From Austwickia chelonae (GTDB lineage: Bacteria > Actinomycetota > Actinomycetes > Actinomycetales > Dermatophilaceae), in NCBI RefSeq assembly GCF_003391095.1, contig NZ_CP031447.1, forward strand, positions 1,674,001 to 1,738,000: 64,000 bases of DNA. Direction: 5' to 3'. This document shows positions 45,491-57,282 of this stretch, piece after piece (the stretch's first letter is position 1; each line of letters starts with the position of its first letter). Under the pieces are notes generated by a model that was not told the DNA's origin, ran no database searches, and saw only the letters and a list, made by a program, of their open reading frames with translations. The translations under genes were made by a program, and so were the position numbers.

Positions 45491-46474
45491 ATGACAGCGG
45501 GACGACAAGAAGATGAGAAGGGTTCCACGACCGGTCGCATCAACCGCGCAAGACAGCGACGTCCTCAAGGTCTCGTCCGCGCGACTCATGAGCCGATGGC
45601 GTCCCGTATAGCGCGACAGGCTTCGCCTCGTTGGCGGGAGACGATCGCAGAGCTGGCTTTTCCTGCGGTGGTGGCTACTGACCTGGACGGAACATTGCTC
45701 AACTCTCAAGGGGTGGTTTCGCCCTTCACCCGGCGGATCTTCGAACAATACGTCGCTGCTGGTGGCACCCATGTGATGGTGACCGCGCGTCCGCCGCGGT
45801 GGCTGTCCGCAGTGGTGGACATGGTTGAGCCCGATGGAGTCATCTTGTCGGGTAATGGAGCTTTCGTCGTCCATGCAGGCTCGGGCGAGGTGGTCGATGC
45901 ACAGGTTTTTTCACCGGAGGAAGCTGGACAGGTCGTCCGTTCGCTTCGTCACGCTTTGCCTGGGGTCAGTTTGGCCGCCGAGACAGCCGAGAACATCGTG
46001 CGTGACGCCGCCTTTATCACTGACATCGGTGATGACTCAGGCACAGCGGTAGATGAACTTGGCAGGTGGCTTGCTTCGGGACAGGCGCGTTCCGTCGGGA
46101 AAATCATCGGCCGATGCCCTGGCCTTGACCAGGAGACCCTGTACCGTACGGCGGGGGAAGCTGTCGGTACCGATGGCTGTCTTGCTTATTCGGGAGCTGT
46201 CGGACTGTTGGAAATCACCGCGCCGGAAGCCACGAAGTCTCGAGCTCTACGTGAATGGTGCGATCAGAGGGGGTTTTCAGCTCCGCAGGTGTGGGCCTTC
46301 GGGGATATGCCCAACGATCTGTCGATGCTGACCTGGGCAGGGCAAGCTTTCGCTCCTGCCAACGCCCACCGGAAGGTGACCGAATGCGTGACAACCATAG
46401 TCCCTCATCATGATGATGATGGTGTGGCGCAGGCAGTGGCTGAGGCGTTGCGGACACGGTCGTCCGTGGGGTGA
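45491..46474 (+). CDS. HAD-superfamily hydrolase, Cof type
   Basis: A 327-residue phosphatase with a basic N-terminal tail. HAD motif I is VVATDLDGTLLNSQG, motif II THVMVTARPP, and motifs III/IV appear in KSRALREWC and WAFGDMPNDLSMLTWAG. The cap between motifs II and III is of the C2 (Cof) type, so a small sugar phosphate or nucleotide is the likely substrate. ATG 45491 has AAGGAT seven bases upstream and no ribosome site; the conserved domain starts about 55 residues later, so a later start is possible. Confidence 0.9.
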   Translation: MTAGRQEDEKGSTTGRINRARQRRPQGLVRATHEPMASRIARQASPRWRETIAELAFPAVVATDLDGTLLNSQGVVSPFTRRIFEQYVAAGGTHVMVTARPPRWLSAVVDMVEPDGVILSGNGAFVVHAGSGEVVDAQVFSPEEAGQVVRSLRHALPGVSLAAETAENIVRDAAFITDIGDDSGTAVDELGRWLASGQARSVGKIIGRCPGLDQETLYRTAGEAVGTDGCLAYSGAVGLLEITAPEATKSRALREWCDQRGFSAPQVWAFGDMPNDLSMLTWAGQAFAPANAHRKVTECVTTIVPHHDDDGVAQAVAEALRTRSSVG

Positions 46475-46483
46475 CCGTACGCG

Positions 46484-46489
46484 TACACT
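46484..46489 (+). promoter_or_regulatory. -10 box of rnpB
   Basis: TACACT followed by six bases and the first base of the RNase P RNA. Confidence 0.65.
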
Positions 46490-46495
46490 GGTGAC

Positions 46496-46891
46496 GCGGA
46501 TGAGTCGGCCAGGCGGTCGCGTCGGCAGCCACCCCCGACCATGGTCGGTAGGGTCTGCCGCCGAGGAACGTCCGGGCTCCACAGGGCAGGGTGGTGGCTA
46601 ACAGCCACCCGGGGTGACCCGCGGGACAGTGCCACAGAGAACAGACCGCCTGTTCTCCTCCGGTGGTCCGGAGAAGAACAGGTAAGGGTGAAACGGTGCG
46701 TGTAAGAGACCACCAGCACGCCAGGTGACTGGCGTGGCTAGGTAAACCCCACCCGGAGCAAGACCAGACAGTGCGCATTTGAGGGCTGCCCGCCCGAGTG
46801 CACGGGTAGGTCGCTAGAGGTGTCTGGCAACAGCCACCCGAGATGGATGACCGCTCACGACAGAACCCGGCGTACAGGCCGACTCATCCGC
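46496..46891 (+). ncRNA. rnpB: RNase P RNA (type A)
   Basis: The catalytic RNA of RNase P, which cuts tRNA 5' leaders. The ends pair as gcggatgagtcggcc with ggccgactcatccgc (helix P1). The conserved 5' motif gaggaacgtccgggctcc lies at 46563-46580 (the usual gaggaaag has one changed base) and the 3' motif gacagaacccggcgtacagg at about 46858-46877. Length near 396 bases fits actinobacterial RNase P RNAs. The transcription start is fixed by the TACACT box. Confidence 0.96.
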
Positions 46892-46947
46892 CTGGCCTGC
46901 ACGCCGGTTCCTCAAGTCCATGGGAACTGAACCTTTTATCGGACGCA

Positions 46948-49187
<2,240 letters not shown>

Positions 49188-49191
49188 TCGA

Positions 49192-49219
49192 CCGGGCCAC
49201 GGCTCATGCCGTGGCCCGG
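49192..49219. terminator. Bidirectional terminator overlapping the ppgK 3' end
   Basis: A perfect 12-bp stem, ccgggccacggc with gccgtggcccgg, tcat loop; the ppgK stop codon lies within it. Confidence 0.85.
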
Positions 49220-49977
49220 CTCCGTTGGACAGCGAACCACGCAGCACCCACGATTCCAGCTGAATTACGCAATGCAGCCGGAACAACAGGGGCTTTCAGC
49301 TCGAGACGGGGCAGGAACTTGTCTGCACGGCGGCTGACTCCTCCTCCTACGACGATGAGGTCGGGGGAGAGAAGCATCTCGATATGGGAGAAGTACCGCT
49401 GCAACCGTTCCGACCACTCAGGCCAGTCGAGATCCTCCCGGTCCCGGATGGCTGCGGAAGCCCGGGTCTCCGCATCATGCCCGTCGATTTCCAGATGCCC
49501 CAGTTCAGTGTTGGGCACGAGGCGGCCGTCGACCATCAGCGCGGTACCGATGCCGGTTCCCAACGTAGCGAGAAATACCGTGCCAGGAGCATCTTTGGCG
49601 GCCCCGTAGTGCATCTCGGCGACTCCGGCAGCGTCGGCGTCGTTCAGGACACAGACAGGCCGTTTCAGCCGCTCACTGAAGAGGCGCTCGACATCGACGC
49701 CGATCCATGACTTGTCGATATTCGCAGCTGAGTGCATGACCCCGCGACGCACGATTCCGGGGATGGTGACCCCGACCGGAGAATCCCCGGTCTGTGCTTC
49801 GAATGCTTCCGCGACCTGAGCCACTACTTCGGCGACAGCGTCCGGGACGGCCGGCTGAGGGGTGTCGATCCGGAGGCGCTCGATTGTCAGCGCGCCTGTC
49901 TCAAGATCCACCGGCGCACCTTTGACCCCGCTGCCACCGATGTCGATACCGAGAGGGTGTGTGAGCATGACCATCAT
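49204..49977 (-). CDS. ppgK: Polyphosphate glucokinase
   Basis: A 257-residue ROK-family kinase that phosphorylates glucose using polyphosphate (or ATP), a hallmark of actinobacteria. The phosphate-binding start [20 protein letters not shown], the catalytic [15 protein letters not shown], and [16 protein letters not shown] are clear, followed by [14 protein letters not shown] 49977 follows AAAGGACCA; ATG 49974 is equally possible. It is upstream on the same strand as no other gene; map lies 52 bases before it and may be co-transcribed. Confidence 0.95.
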   Translation of the reverse strand: MMVMLTHPLGIDIGGSGVKGAPVDLETGALTIERLRIDTPQPAVPDAVAEVVAQVAEAFEAQTGDSPVGVTIPGIVRRGVMHSAANIDKSWIGVDVERLFSERLKRPVCVLNDADAAGVAEMHYGAAKDAPGTVFLATLGTGIGTALMVDGRLVPNTELGHLEIDGHDAETRASAAIRDREDLDWPEWSERLQRYFSHIEMLLSPDLIVVGGGVSRRADKFLPRLELKAPVVPAALRNSAGIVGAAWFAVQRSRATA

Positions 49978-50028
49978 TGGTCCTTTCTACGGCGCCGGCC
50001 GAAGCCGAGCAGGGTGGGGCGAGCAGGA

Positions 50029-50898
50029 TCAGGACAAGGTGAGGACCTCGGCCCCGCCTCCGGTCACCAAGATGGTGTGTTCGAACTGTGCCGAACGGCG
50101 CAGGTCAGCAGTGACGACGGTCCAGTCGTCCTCCCACAGGTTCCAATCCGGTGTTCCGAGGTTCAGCATCGGTTCGATCGTAAAGGTCATCCCCTCTTCG
50201 AGCACCGTTGCATACTCGGGAGCTGCGTCATAGTGCGGAACGATCAAGCCGGAATGGAAGACCTCTCCGATGCCGTGACCGGTGTAGTCACGGACGACGC
50301 CGTACCCAAAACGTTTGGCATAGCTCTCGATAACCCGGCCGATGACATTGAGTTCCCTGCCCGGTCGAACAGCCTTGATCCCTCGACGCAAGGCCTCCTG
50401 GGTGACTTCGATGAGCTTGGTCGACTCATCATCGATCTCCCCCACGGCGAAGGTGGCATTCGTATCGCCGTGGACGCCATGGATGAAGCAGGTGACGTCG
50501 AGGTTGACGATGTCTCCTTCTTCGAGGGGGCGATCGTCCGGGATGCCGTGACAGACGACCTCGTTGACCGAAGTACACAATGACTTGGGGAAACCCCGAT
50601 AGTGCAGGGGAGACGGATAAGCGCCGTGATCGCACAGGAACTCGTGGACGATCCTGTCCAATTCGTCGGTAGTCACACCGGGAGCGACCGCAGCACCCCC
50701 AGTTTGAAGCGCCTGAGCGGCCAGACGACCCGCGAGACGCATCTTCTCGATGGTCTCCGCATCCTTGATCTCATTTCCTTCGAAAGGAGCTGGAGCAGGC
50801 TTGCCGACATATTCGGGTCGGGCGATCTGGGCCGGTACTGGACGCGTGGCTCCGACTCGTCCAGGCTGTAAGGGGGAGAATTCGGGGGTGCTGGGCAT
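50029..50898 (-). CDS. map: Type I methionine aminopeptidase
   Basis: Removes N-terminal methionine from nascent proteins. The 289-residue enzyme has the metal ligands Asp in [19 protein letters not shown], His in [14 protein letters not shown], and Glu in [13 protein letters not shown] and [11 protein letters not shown]. The N-terminal 50 residues form a Pro-rich extension seen in mycobacterial MapB-type enzymes, which bind the ribosome. ATG 50898 has CACAAT seven bases upstream, so a leaderless start is likely. Confidence 0.96.
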   Translation of the reverse strand: MPSTPEFSPLQPGRVGATRPVPAQIARPEYVGKPAPAPFEGNEIKDAETIEKMRLAGRLAAQALQTGGAAVAPGVTTDELDRIVHEFLCDHGAYPSPLHYRGFPKSLCTSVNEVVCHGIPDDRPLEEGDIVNLDVTCFIHGVHGDTNATFAVGEIDDESTKLIEVTQEALRRGIKAVRPGRELNVIGRVIESYAKRFGYGVVRDYTGHGIGEVFHSGLIVPHYDAAPEYATVLEEGMTFTIEPMLNLGTPDWNLWEDDWTVVTADLRRSAQFEHTILVTGGGAEVLTLS

Positions 50899-51064
50899 GG
50901 TGGCGATTGTGCCAAAGAACATGCCGGGCTCGTGCATCGTGAGGTCTGCCGTGCACGCAGGATCAGGGGGACTCTCCGGCTAGCGTGAGTCCGATCTGCC
51001 ATATCTGCAGCGAAAATGACGGCCGACGCACGCCATTGGACGCCCGCTGTCACGAGGAGGATAC

Positions 51065-51286
51065 ATGTCGTACTGGTACAACCTGAGGACAGGTCAGGTC
51101 GAACAGGACCCGAACACCTCTCGGAAAGCTGACCTGATGGGGCCCTATGGGGATGCCCAGTCGGCTGCGCGCGCCTTGGAAAAGGCTCGTGAGCGCACTG
51201 CGGCCTGGGACGAGGAAGATCGTAGAGCCGCAGAACGGGACGGCGAAGAGGGGCCCGAGGGCCTGCTGGGCAAGCTCTGGCGTTGA
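51065..51286 (+). CDS. Small actinobacterial protein next to map
   Basis: A 73-residue charged protein beginning MSYWYNLRTGQVEQDPN, containing ADLMGPYGDAQSAARALEKA and a very acidic tail. Short proteins of this type (a W-Y-N motif followed by a helical repeat reminiscent of SPOR-like sequences) are widespread in actinobacteria beside map, without known function. GAGGAGGATAC gives a strong ribosome site for ATG 51065. Confidence 0.8.
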   Translation: MSYWYNLRTGQVEQDPNTSRKADLMGPYGDAQSAARALEKARERTAAWDEEDRRAAERDGEEGPEGLLGKLWR

Positions 51287-51300
51287 GAACGACTTGAAAG

Positions 51301-51343
51301 CCGGAGGAAGGCACCGGCTACGAACCGGCGCCTTCCTCTCCGG
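51301..51343. terminator. Bidirectional terminator
   Basis: Stem gaggaaggc/gccttcctc with an inner ccgg/ccgg pair, between convergent genes. Confidence 0.8.
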
Positions 51344-51352
51344 ACGGTTATC

Positions 51353-51760
51353 TCAGATCTGAGTGAGACGGTGCATCGCAGCGTCCCAGCGCCGGGTCAG
51401 GTCGTCTCGATCCATCTCGCTGGTGAGCTGCTCATGGCGCAGGGTCAGGAGAGTTCCCTCACCCTCAGGCTCCATCTGAAGGTCGACCATGGTTTTCGGT
51501 GCGTCCGCGTCAGCATGCCAGGAGACACGGACCTGCTGCTCTGGATGATAGCTACGGGTGACGCCGTATGTTCCGTCGGTGGCATGCCAGGAATCTCCTT
51601 TGCCGCCCAACATGGCACCTTCGCCCAGGAAGGCCTCGACACCTTCCTTCTGGGTCAGCCGTTCCCACACTTCTCCAATAGGGCGGGGGACGTGCTGGAC
51701 GACCTGGATGGAATCGGTCGGCTTGGCGTCGGCCTCGGCGATCTCGTTCGGAAGAGTCAT
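51353..51760 (-). CDS. SRPBCC (START-like) family protein
   Basis: A 135-residue helix-grip protein. The pattern IQVVQHVPRPIGEVWERLTQ, FLGEGAMLGGKGDSWH, VRVSWHADAD and TLLTLRHEQLTSE fits the AHSA1/SRPBCC superfamily, small ligand-binding or chaperone-regulating folds. GAGGAGACGAC is a strong ribosome site for ATG 51760. Ligand and partner are unknown. It is divergent from glnA2. Confidence 0.85.
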   Translation of the reverse strand: MTLPNEIAEADAKPTDSIQVVQHVPRPIGEVWERLTQKEGVEAFLGEGAMLGGKGDSWHATDGTYGVTRSYHPEQQVRVSWHADADAPKTMVDLQMEPEGEGTLLTLRHEQLTSEMDRDDLTRRWDAAMHRLTQI

Positions 51761-51990
51761 GTCGTCTCCTCAGATCAATGTCCGCCGGGCAGGTCGCCAC
51801 GGCGGGAACTGCGCGTGTGATCACCTCATCACTTTCCGGGCTCAGGCACAACGGGTTCGGCGAGTTCTGCTGTCGAACGGCATGTTTTCGAGTGCGCTTG
51901 TCACCGAATCATGTCCGCATCGTGGCGGAGTCATCGGAAAGTTCTGCCGATGAGGCGACCTCGCTGATGCCCTGGCAGGTCTGGATGGGG

Positions 51991-51996
51991 CAGGAT
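51991..51996 (+). promoter_or_regulatory. Putative leaderless -10 box of glnA2
   Basis: CAGGAT, six bases before ATG 52003. Confidence 0.45.
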
Positions 51997-52002
51997 CGAG
52001 TC

Positions 52003-53340
52003 ATGGATCGTCAGGAGGAGTTCGTCCTGCGCACCCTCGAGGAGCGCGACATCCGCTTCGTGCGGTTGTGGTTCACCGATGTCCTGGGGACGTTGAAGTC
52101 GGTGGCAGTGGCACCAGCCGAGCTGGAAGGCGCTTTCGAGGAAGGCCTGGGCTTTGACGGGAGTGCTATCCAGGGATTCGCCCGAGTCACCGAGTCCGAT
52201 ATGCTGGTCAAACCGGATCCTGGGACTTTTCAGATCCTTCCTTGGCGGGACAGCCCTCCTGGAACTGCGCGTATGTTCTGCGATGTTCTTCTCCCTGATG
52301 GCTCACCCAGCCTGGCCGATCCGCGGTATGTCCTGCGTCGAACCTTGGCCAAGGCTGCTGACATGGGGTTCAGCTTCTACACCCATCCAGAGATCGAATT
52401 CTTCCTCTTCCGCGCAGACACCGACCCGGGGCATCCTCCGGTACCGATCGACCACGCAGGCTACTTCGATCACGCAGCTCACGCCGCAGGGCAGGACTTC
52501 CGTAGGCGAGCCATCACCATGTTGGAATCGATGGGGATCTCGGTCGAGTTCAGCCACCATGAGGCGGCACCTGGGCAGAATGAGATCGACCTGCGGTATG
52601 CCGACGCGTTGTCGACTGCGGACAACATCATGACCTTCCGCACCGTGATCAAAGAGGTCGCGCTTGAGCAGGGAGTCTTCGCCTCTTTCATGCCCAAACC
52701 TCTGCAGGATGTTCCTGGCTCCGGGATGCACACCCACCTGTCGCTTTTCGAGGGAGACAAGAACGTCTTCTACGAGGCTGGATCCCGTTATCAGCTGAGT
52801 AAGGTCGCCAGGCAGTTCATCGCCGGGATCCTCCGACACGGCGCTGAGATCACTGCGGTGACCAATCAATGGGTCAACAGTTACAAGCGGCTCTGGGCCG
52901 GAGATGAGGCGCCCGCCTACTTGTGTTGGGGGCACAACAACGGCAGCGCCATGGTCCGAGTGCCCATGTACAAGCCGATGAAGGGCAACAGCACCCGGAT
53001 CGAGGTGCGTTCTCTCGATCCGGCTTGCAACCCTTACCTCGCTTTCTCTGTCCTCCTGGCCGCCGGGCTGAAGGGAATCGAGAACGAGTACGAACTCGGA
53101 GAAGAGGCTGAGGACGATGTCTGGAGTTTGACCTCGGCGGAGAGAGCCGCTCTGGGGATCGAACCGCTGCCGACATCGCTCCATTCAGCGATCTCGGTGA
53201 TGGAACGCAGTGAATTGGTCGCGGAAACCTTGGGTGAGCAGATCTTCGAGGTCTTTCTGCGTAACAAGCACGCGGAGTGGAAGGAGTATCGGGCCCAGGT
53301 CACCCCGGTGGAGTTGAACCGTCTGCTGCCTGTGCTGTGA
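52003..53340 (+). CDS. glnA2: Glutamine synthetase-like protein GlnA2
   Basis: A 445-residue glutamine synthetase of the GSI-alpha type. Active-site parts are LGFDGSAIQGF, FYTHPEIEFFLF, EFSHHEAAPGQNEIDLRYAD, GSGMHTHLSLF and STRIEVRSLDPACNPYLAF. At the position of the adenylylation Tyr motif (LYELPP in GlnA1) it reads DVWSLTSAER, so it should not be controlled by GlnE. It is directly upstream of glnE, as in Mycobacterium. ATG 52003 with CAGGAT six bases upstream is chosen; the in-frame upstream sequence is not conserved. Paralogues include gamma-glutamyl-polyamine synthetases, so its exact substrate is open. Confidence 0.93.
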   Translation: MDRQEEFVLRTLEERDIRFVRLWFTDVLGTLKSVAVAPAELEGAFEEGLGFDGSAIQGFARVTESDMLVKPDPGTFQILPWRDSPPGTARMFCDVLLPDGSPSLADPRYVLRRTLAKAADMGFSFYTHPEIEFFLFRADTDPGHPPVPIDHAGYFDHAAHAAGQDFRRRAITMLESMGISVEFSHHEAAPGQNEIDLRYADALSTADNIMTFRTVIKEVALEQGVFASFMPKPLQDVPGSGMHTHLSLFEGDKNVFYEAGSRYQLSKVARQFIAGILRHGAEITAVTNQWVNSYKRLWAGDEAPAYLCWGHNNGSAMVRVPMYKPMKGNSTRIEVRSLDPACNPYLAFSVLLAAGLKGIENEYELGEEAEDDVWSLTSAERAALGIEPLPTSLHSAISVMERSELVAETLGEQIFEVFLRNKHAEWKEYRAQVTPVELNRLLPVL

Positions 53341-53350
53341 GTCCGCACTG

Positions 53351-56344
53351 ATGGAGAGACAGAATTCACCGACAGCCCATCTGGCGAGGCTTGGCTTTCG
53401 TGAACCTCGGAGAGTAGCGGGCATGTTGTCCGGGTCTCCTTGGCTCGCAGCGTCTCTTGACGAAGAACATGACGATCTGCTGCGTGCGGTAGCTCGTACT
53501 GCGGATCCTGACTTGGCCATGCTTGGCGCGCTCACCGTGTTGGAATCTGCAGCTGCGGACCCGACCGTGCAGGCAGAGATACTCGAGACGCTCCGTTCTC
53601 CGGGGATGCCTCGCGATCGGCTTCTAGGAGTACTGGGCTTTTCCAGCGCATTGGCTCACCATCTGGCTCGCCACCCCGCGCAGTGGAGATATGCCGCGCA
53701 TGCTGGTTTGCCGACTCCGCGAGACTGCATCGACCTGTTGCTCGACGCGGTCTCGGAAGAAAACCGGGGCAGTCACACCACTTATGACTCTTTGAGGGTC
53801 GCCTACCGTGGTCAGCTACTGACCATCGCAGCCCATGACGTGATTTGCCCGGAACCGGGAGATGCTCTTCCCTCGACCGCTGCGGCCTTGGCAGACCTGG
53901 CTTCGGCTGCGCTCGAAGCGGCACTGGCGGTTGCGCGTCAGGAACACCCTGAAGCGTCGGACGTCCGGCTCGCGGTGATCGGGATGGGCAAGTGCGGCGG
54001 ACGTGAGCTGAACTACATCTCCGATGTCGATGTGATCTTTGTCGCAGAGCCGGGGGAGGGTATGTCGGAGGAGTACGCCCTGTCTGCTGCCACTGCGTTG
54101 GCTTCCACCCTGATGAGGGTGTGCTCCTCGTCGACCGCTGAGGGCAGTCTCTGGCAAGTCGATGCAGCTCTGCGCCCGGAGGGGAAGCAAGGGCCGCTGG
54201 TACGAACGCTCGCGAGCCATGTGCGCTACTACCGTCGTTGGGCGAAGACGTGGGAATTCCAGGCGCTGTTGAAAGCGCGTCCTGTGGCAGGTGACTCCGA
54301 ACTAGGGCGCTCCTATGTGAGCGCCTTGTCGCCATTGGTCTGGGAAGCTGCCGGTCGACCGAATTTTGTCGATGACGTCCAGGCGATGCGTCGACGGGTG
54401 GAACGCCACGTTCCGGCTGCAGAGGCTCGACGTCAGCTGAAACTTGGCCCTGGCGGGCTACGTGACATCGAGTTCTGTGTCCAGCTGCTGCAGCTGGTCC
54501 ACGGTCGTACCGATGAGTCCTTGCGCTCCCCCTGCACGCTGTCCGCCTTGTCTGCTTTGTCTGCCGGGGGATATGTCGGCCGGGAGGATGCAGCCCGACT
54601 GGACTCGGCTTATCGTTTTCTACGCTCCTTGGAGCATCGGGTGCAGGTCCATCGGATGCGGCGTACTCACCTGATGCCGACCGGTGAGGCGGATCTCCGA
54701 CGTCTGGGGCGCTCGGTCGGGATGCGTTCAGATCCGGTCAGGGAAGTGACCGCAGCCTGGCAGGACGAGGCGCGAGAAGTCCGGCGGATCCATGAGAAAC
54801 TCTTCTACCGTCCCCTGCTGGCTGCTGCAGCGAGATTGTCCTCCGACGATGTTCGGTTGACTCCTGAGGCGGCGAACGAACGCCTGAAGGCTTTGGGCTT
54901 CAGCGATCCCGCGGGTGCGATGCGTCACCTGCAGGCTTTGACCCAGGGAGTGAGCCGAACCGCCGCCATCCATCGTCAGTTGTTGCCGGTGATGTTGGGC
55001 TGGTTTGCTGACGAGGCAGATCCGGATGCAGGCCTGCTGGCTTTTCGGCGGGTGAGTGAATCTCTCGGTGCGACTCCGTGGTACGCGAAGATGCTGCGGG
55101 ATTCGGGAGAGGCCGCCGAACGGCTGGCCCATGTCCTTGCACGAAGTCGCTTCGCCGGGGATCTGCTGGTTCGCATTCCGGAGGCTGTGCGCCTGCTGGG
55201 AGAGCCGGAGGGGCTTCTTCCTCGACGTCGTGATTCTCTTGCTGCGACGATGCACTCAGCGATCGCTCGTAAAGACGATGTCACCGCCGCAGTCGAAGCA
55301 GTGAGGACTATTCGTAGGCTTGAGTTGTTCCGGATTGCGGCTGCAGATTTGTCCGGGATGATCGACCCGGATGCCGTAGGGACGGCATTAACCGAGCTGA
55401 CCGAGGCCTTCCTCGAAGCAACATTGGCGGCAGTAGTGCTCTGGTGGCGGGATGAACACCATGCGCCATTTCCTGCAGACATCGCAGTAGTGGGAATGGG
55501 CAGGCTGGGCGGCTACGAGATGGGTTACGGCTCCGATGCCGATGTTCTCTTCGTCCACCGGGCGCTTTCAGGGGTGTCGGACCAGGAAGCTCATGACGCG
55601 GTTTCCGCCGTGGTCGTCGAGTTGCGCAGGGCGCTGGGTCGTCCTGGTCCAGACCCGAGCCTGGAGGTTGATGCGGACCTGCGGCCGGAGGGGAAGGCCG
55701 GCCCGCTGTCCCGCACCTTGGAGGGCTACCAGGGCTACTACTCCCGGTGGGCGCAGCCGTGGGAATTCCACGCTCTCCTGCGGGCTCGGGTCGTCGCTGG
55801 TGATGACGGGCTCGGGAAGAGCTTCCTTTCCTTGGTGAACCCGTTGCGTTACCGGCCGGAGGGGCTCTCCGGGGCTGCTCTGCGTGACATTCGTAGGTTG
55901 AAGGCCCGGATGGAGTCTGAGCGTCTTCCTCGAGGTGCAGACCCGAGGACCCATGTGAAGCTGGGGCCGGGTGGTCTGTCCGATGTGGAGTGGACTGTGC
56001 AATGCCTGCAACTGATCCATGCCGGAGAGATACAGGCGCTGCGGACCACCCGTACGAAAGAGGCTTTGTCGGCGGAGGTGGCTGCTGGCGTGTTGTCTGC
56101 TGAGGATGCTGAAGTACTCGAACAGGCCTGGGCTGCGGCTTCGCGGATGCGAGATGCGAATCTGCTCTGGCGGGGGCGTGCCAGTGATGTGATTCCTGCG
56201 GATATTCGTGACTGCGAAGGTGTCTCGCGAATCTTGGGGCGGGACGCCGATCAAGGGTTCGCGCTTCGGGACGACCATGTCCGGGCTGCGCGTCGGGCGC
56301 GTACGGTGACAGAACGAATCTTCTACGGACGTGACGACAGCTGA
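53351..56344 (+). CDS. glnE: Glutamine synthetase adenylyltransferase/deadenylylase
   Basis: A 997-residue bifunctional enzyme. It has two nucleotidyltransferase domains: the N-terminal deadenylylase with IGMGKCGGRELNYISDVDVI (about residue 215) and the C-terminal adenylylase with VGMGRLGGYEMGYGSDADVL (about residue 715). The repeated ALRPEGKQGPLVRT / DLRPEGKAGPLSRT segments are typical. It modifies glutamine synthetase on a Tyr in response to nitrogen status. The ATG at 53351 lies 10 bases after glnA2, without an obvious ribosome site, so coupling is likely. Confidence 0.97.
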   Translation: MERQNSPTAHLARLGFREPRRVAGMLSGSPWLAASLDEEHDDLLRAVARTADPDLAMLGALTVLESAAADPTVQAEILETLRSPGMPRDRLLGVLGFSSALAHHLARHPAQWRYAAHAGLPTPRDCIDLLLDAVSEENRGSHTTYDSLRVAYRGQLLTIAAHDVICPEPGDALPSTAAALADLASAALEAALAVARQEHPEASDVRLAVIGMGKCGGRELNYISDVDVIFVAEPGEGMSEEYALSAATALASTLMRVCSSSTAEGSLWQVDAALRPEGKQGPLVRTLASHVRYYRRWAKTWEFQALLKARPVAGDSELGRSYVSALSPLVWEAAGRPNFVDDVQAMRRRVERHVPAAEARRQLKLGPGGLRDIEFCVQLLQLVHGRTDESLRSPCTLSALSALSAGGYVGREDAARLDSAYRFLRSLEHRVQVHRMRRTHLMPTGEADLRRLGRSVGMRSDPVREVTAAWQDEAREVRRIHEKLFYRPLLAAAARLSSDDVRLTPEAANERLKALGFSDPAGAMRHLQALTQGVSRTAAIHRQLLPVMLGWFADEADPDAGLLAFRRVSESLGATPWYAKMLRDSGEAAERLAHVLARSRFAGDLLVRIPEAVRLLGEPEGLLPRRRDSLAATMHSAIARKDDVTAAVEAVRTIRRLELFRIAAADLSGMIDPDAVGTALTELTEAFLEATLAAVVLWWRDEHHAPFPADIAVVGMGRLGGYEMGYGSDADVLFVHRALSGVSDQEAHDAVSAVVVELRRALGRPGPDPSLEVDADLRPEGKAGPLSRTLEGYQGYYSRWAQPWEFHALLRARVVAGDDGLGKSFLSLVNPLRYRPEGLSGAALRDIRRLKARMESERLPRGADPRTHVKLGPGGLSDVEWTVQCLQLIHAGEIQALRTTRTKEALSAEVAAGVLSAEDAEVLEQAWAAASRMRDANLLWRGRASDVIPADIRDCEGVSRILGRDADQGFALRDDHVRAARRARTVTERIFYGRDDS

Positions 56345-56418
56345 GAGCGTGGAGCCAACGTCAAGTGAAATCCCTTGGAGCGGAGCGCATTCGGTGTGTG
56401 GCTCACGGCCACGTAACC

Positions 56419-56433
56419 TTGGGGACCATGGAC
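56419..56433 (+). promoter_or_regulatory. DevR-box-like half site before devR
   Basis: TTGGGGACCATGGAC contains the left half TTGGGGAC of the DosR/DevR consensus; the right half is not conserved. It is 36 bases before the response-regulator start. Confidence 0.3.
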
Positions 56434-56468
56434 GGGGGCTCTCCCGTCGGTGCGACTGGAGGTAGGCC

Positions 56469-57119
56469 ATGACCGTGCGCGTATATCTGCTGGATGATCA
56501 CGAGATCGTACGGCGAGGTCTACGTGAACTCTTGGAACTCGAGCAGGACATCGAGATCGTGGGTGAGTCGAGTTCCGCAGAAGAAGCCGAGCGGCGCATC
56601 CCCGCCTTGCGGCCCGACGTGGCCATCCTGGATGCGAGACTTCCCGATGGCTCAGGAATCGAAGTCTGTCGACACGTTCGCGCAGTGGATCCCACCATCG
56701 CAGGGCTGATCCTGACGTCGTTCGACGACGAGCGTGCTTTGGCTTCGGCGGTCCTGGCCGGAGCAGCTGGGTACCTGTTGAAAGATATCCATGGTTCTGA
56801 TCTGGTCGAGGTCGTTCGAGCGGTGGCGCGTGGGGAGCGTCTGCTCAGTGACGAGGACATCGCAGGATTCCAGGAATCGTTGAGCCTGCCGGTCACGACC
56901 GATCCGAGACTCCGCAGTCTGACGCCTCAGGAGCGCCGGATCCTCCTGCATGTCGCGCAAGGCATGACCAACCGTCAGATCGGGCAAGAACTCTTCCTCG
57001 CCGAGAAGACTGTGAAGAATTACATCACTGCGGTGCTGGCCAAGCTGGGAATGGAGCGACGGACCCAGGCGGCGGTCTTCGCCGCGACCCACGCCGATCA
57101 ACTTCAGGAACGACCCTGA
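56469..57119 (+). CDS. devR: NarL/LuxR-family response regulator, DevR (DosR)-like
   Basis: A 216-residue response regulator. The receiver domain has the acidic pair in YLLDDHEIVRRGLRELL, the phosphoacceptor Asp (about residue 55) in VAILDARLPDGSGIEVC and the Lys in AAGYLLKDI. The C-terminal LuxR HTH reads LTPQERRILLHVAQGMTNRQ then EKTVKNYITAVLAKLGM, close to mycobacterial DevR. GGAGGTAGGCC is a strong ribosome site for ATG 56469. It is separated from its probable kinase (57826) by a Usp gene. Role: dormancy, hypoxia or redox response, by inference. Confidence 0.92.
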   Translation: MTVRVYLLDDHEIVRRGLRELLELEQDIEIVGESSSAEEAERRIPALRPDVAILDARLPDGSGIEVCRHVRAVDPTIAGLILTSFDDERALASAVLAGAAGYLLKDIHGSDLVEVVRAVARGERLLSDEDIAGFQESLSLPVTTDPRLRSLTPQERRILLHVAQGMTNRQIGQELFLAEKTVKNYITAVLAKLGMERRTQAAVFAATHADQLQERP

Positions 57120-57230
57120 GGTCGTTGATCAGCCACCGCACGACGCGAATCAATGCTATTGAACGTGCAAAACGACCGTTCGTCGTGGATATGTGGGTCG
57201 CTCGGCGCATGCGCCCAGAGTCCTTTCCGT

Positions 57231-57250
57231 CAGGGGACTTTGGGCCTTGC
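57231..57250 (+). promoter_or_regulatory. DevR/DosR-box-like operator upstream of the Usp gene
   Basis: CAGGGGACTTTGGGCCTTGC. The left part matches the DosR consensus TTSGGGACTWWAGTCCCSAA perfectly over GGGACTTT; the right part is degenerate. Its centre lies about 42 bases before the inferred leaderless start of the Usp gene, the typical activator position. Confidence 0.6.
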
Positions 57251-57270
57251 CCAGGCCTTCTGCCGCGACC

Positions 57271-57276
57271 AATCAT
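57271..57276 (+). promoter_or_regulatory. Putative leaderless -10 box of the Usp gene
   Basis: AATCAT, six bases before ATG 57283. Confidence 0.4.
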
Positions 57277-57282
57277 GTTCCC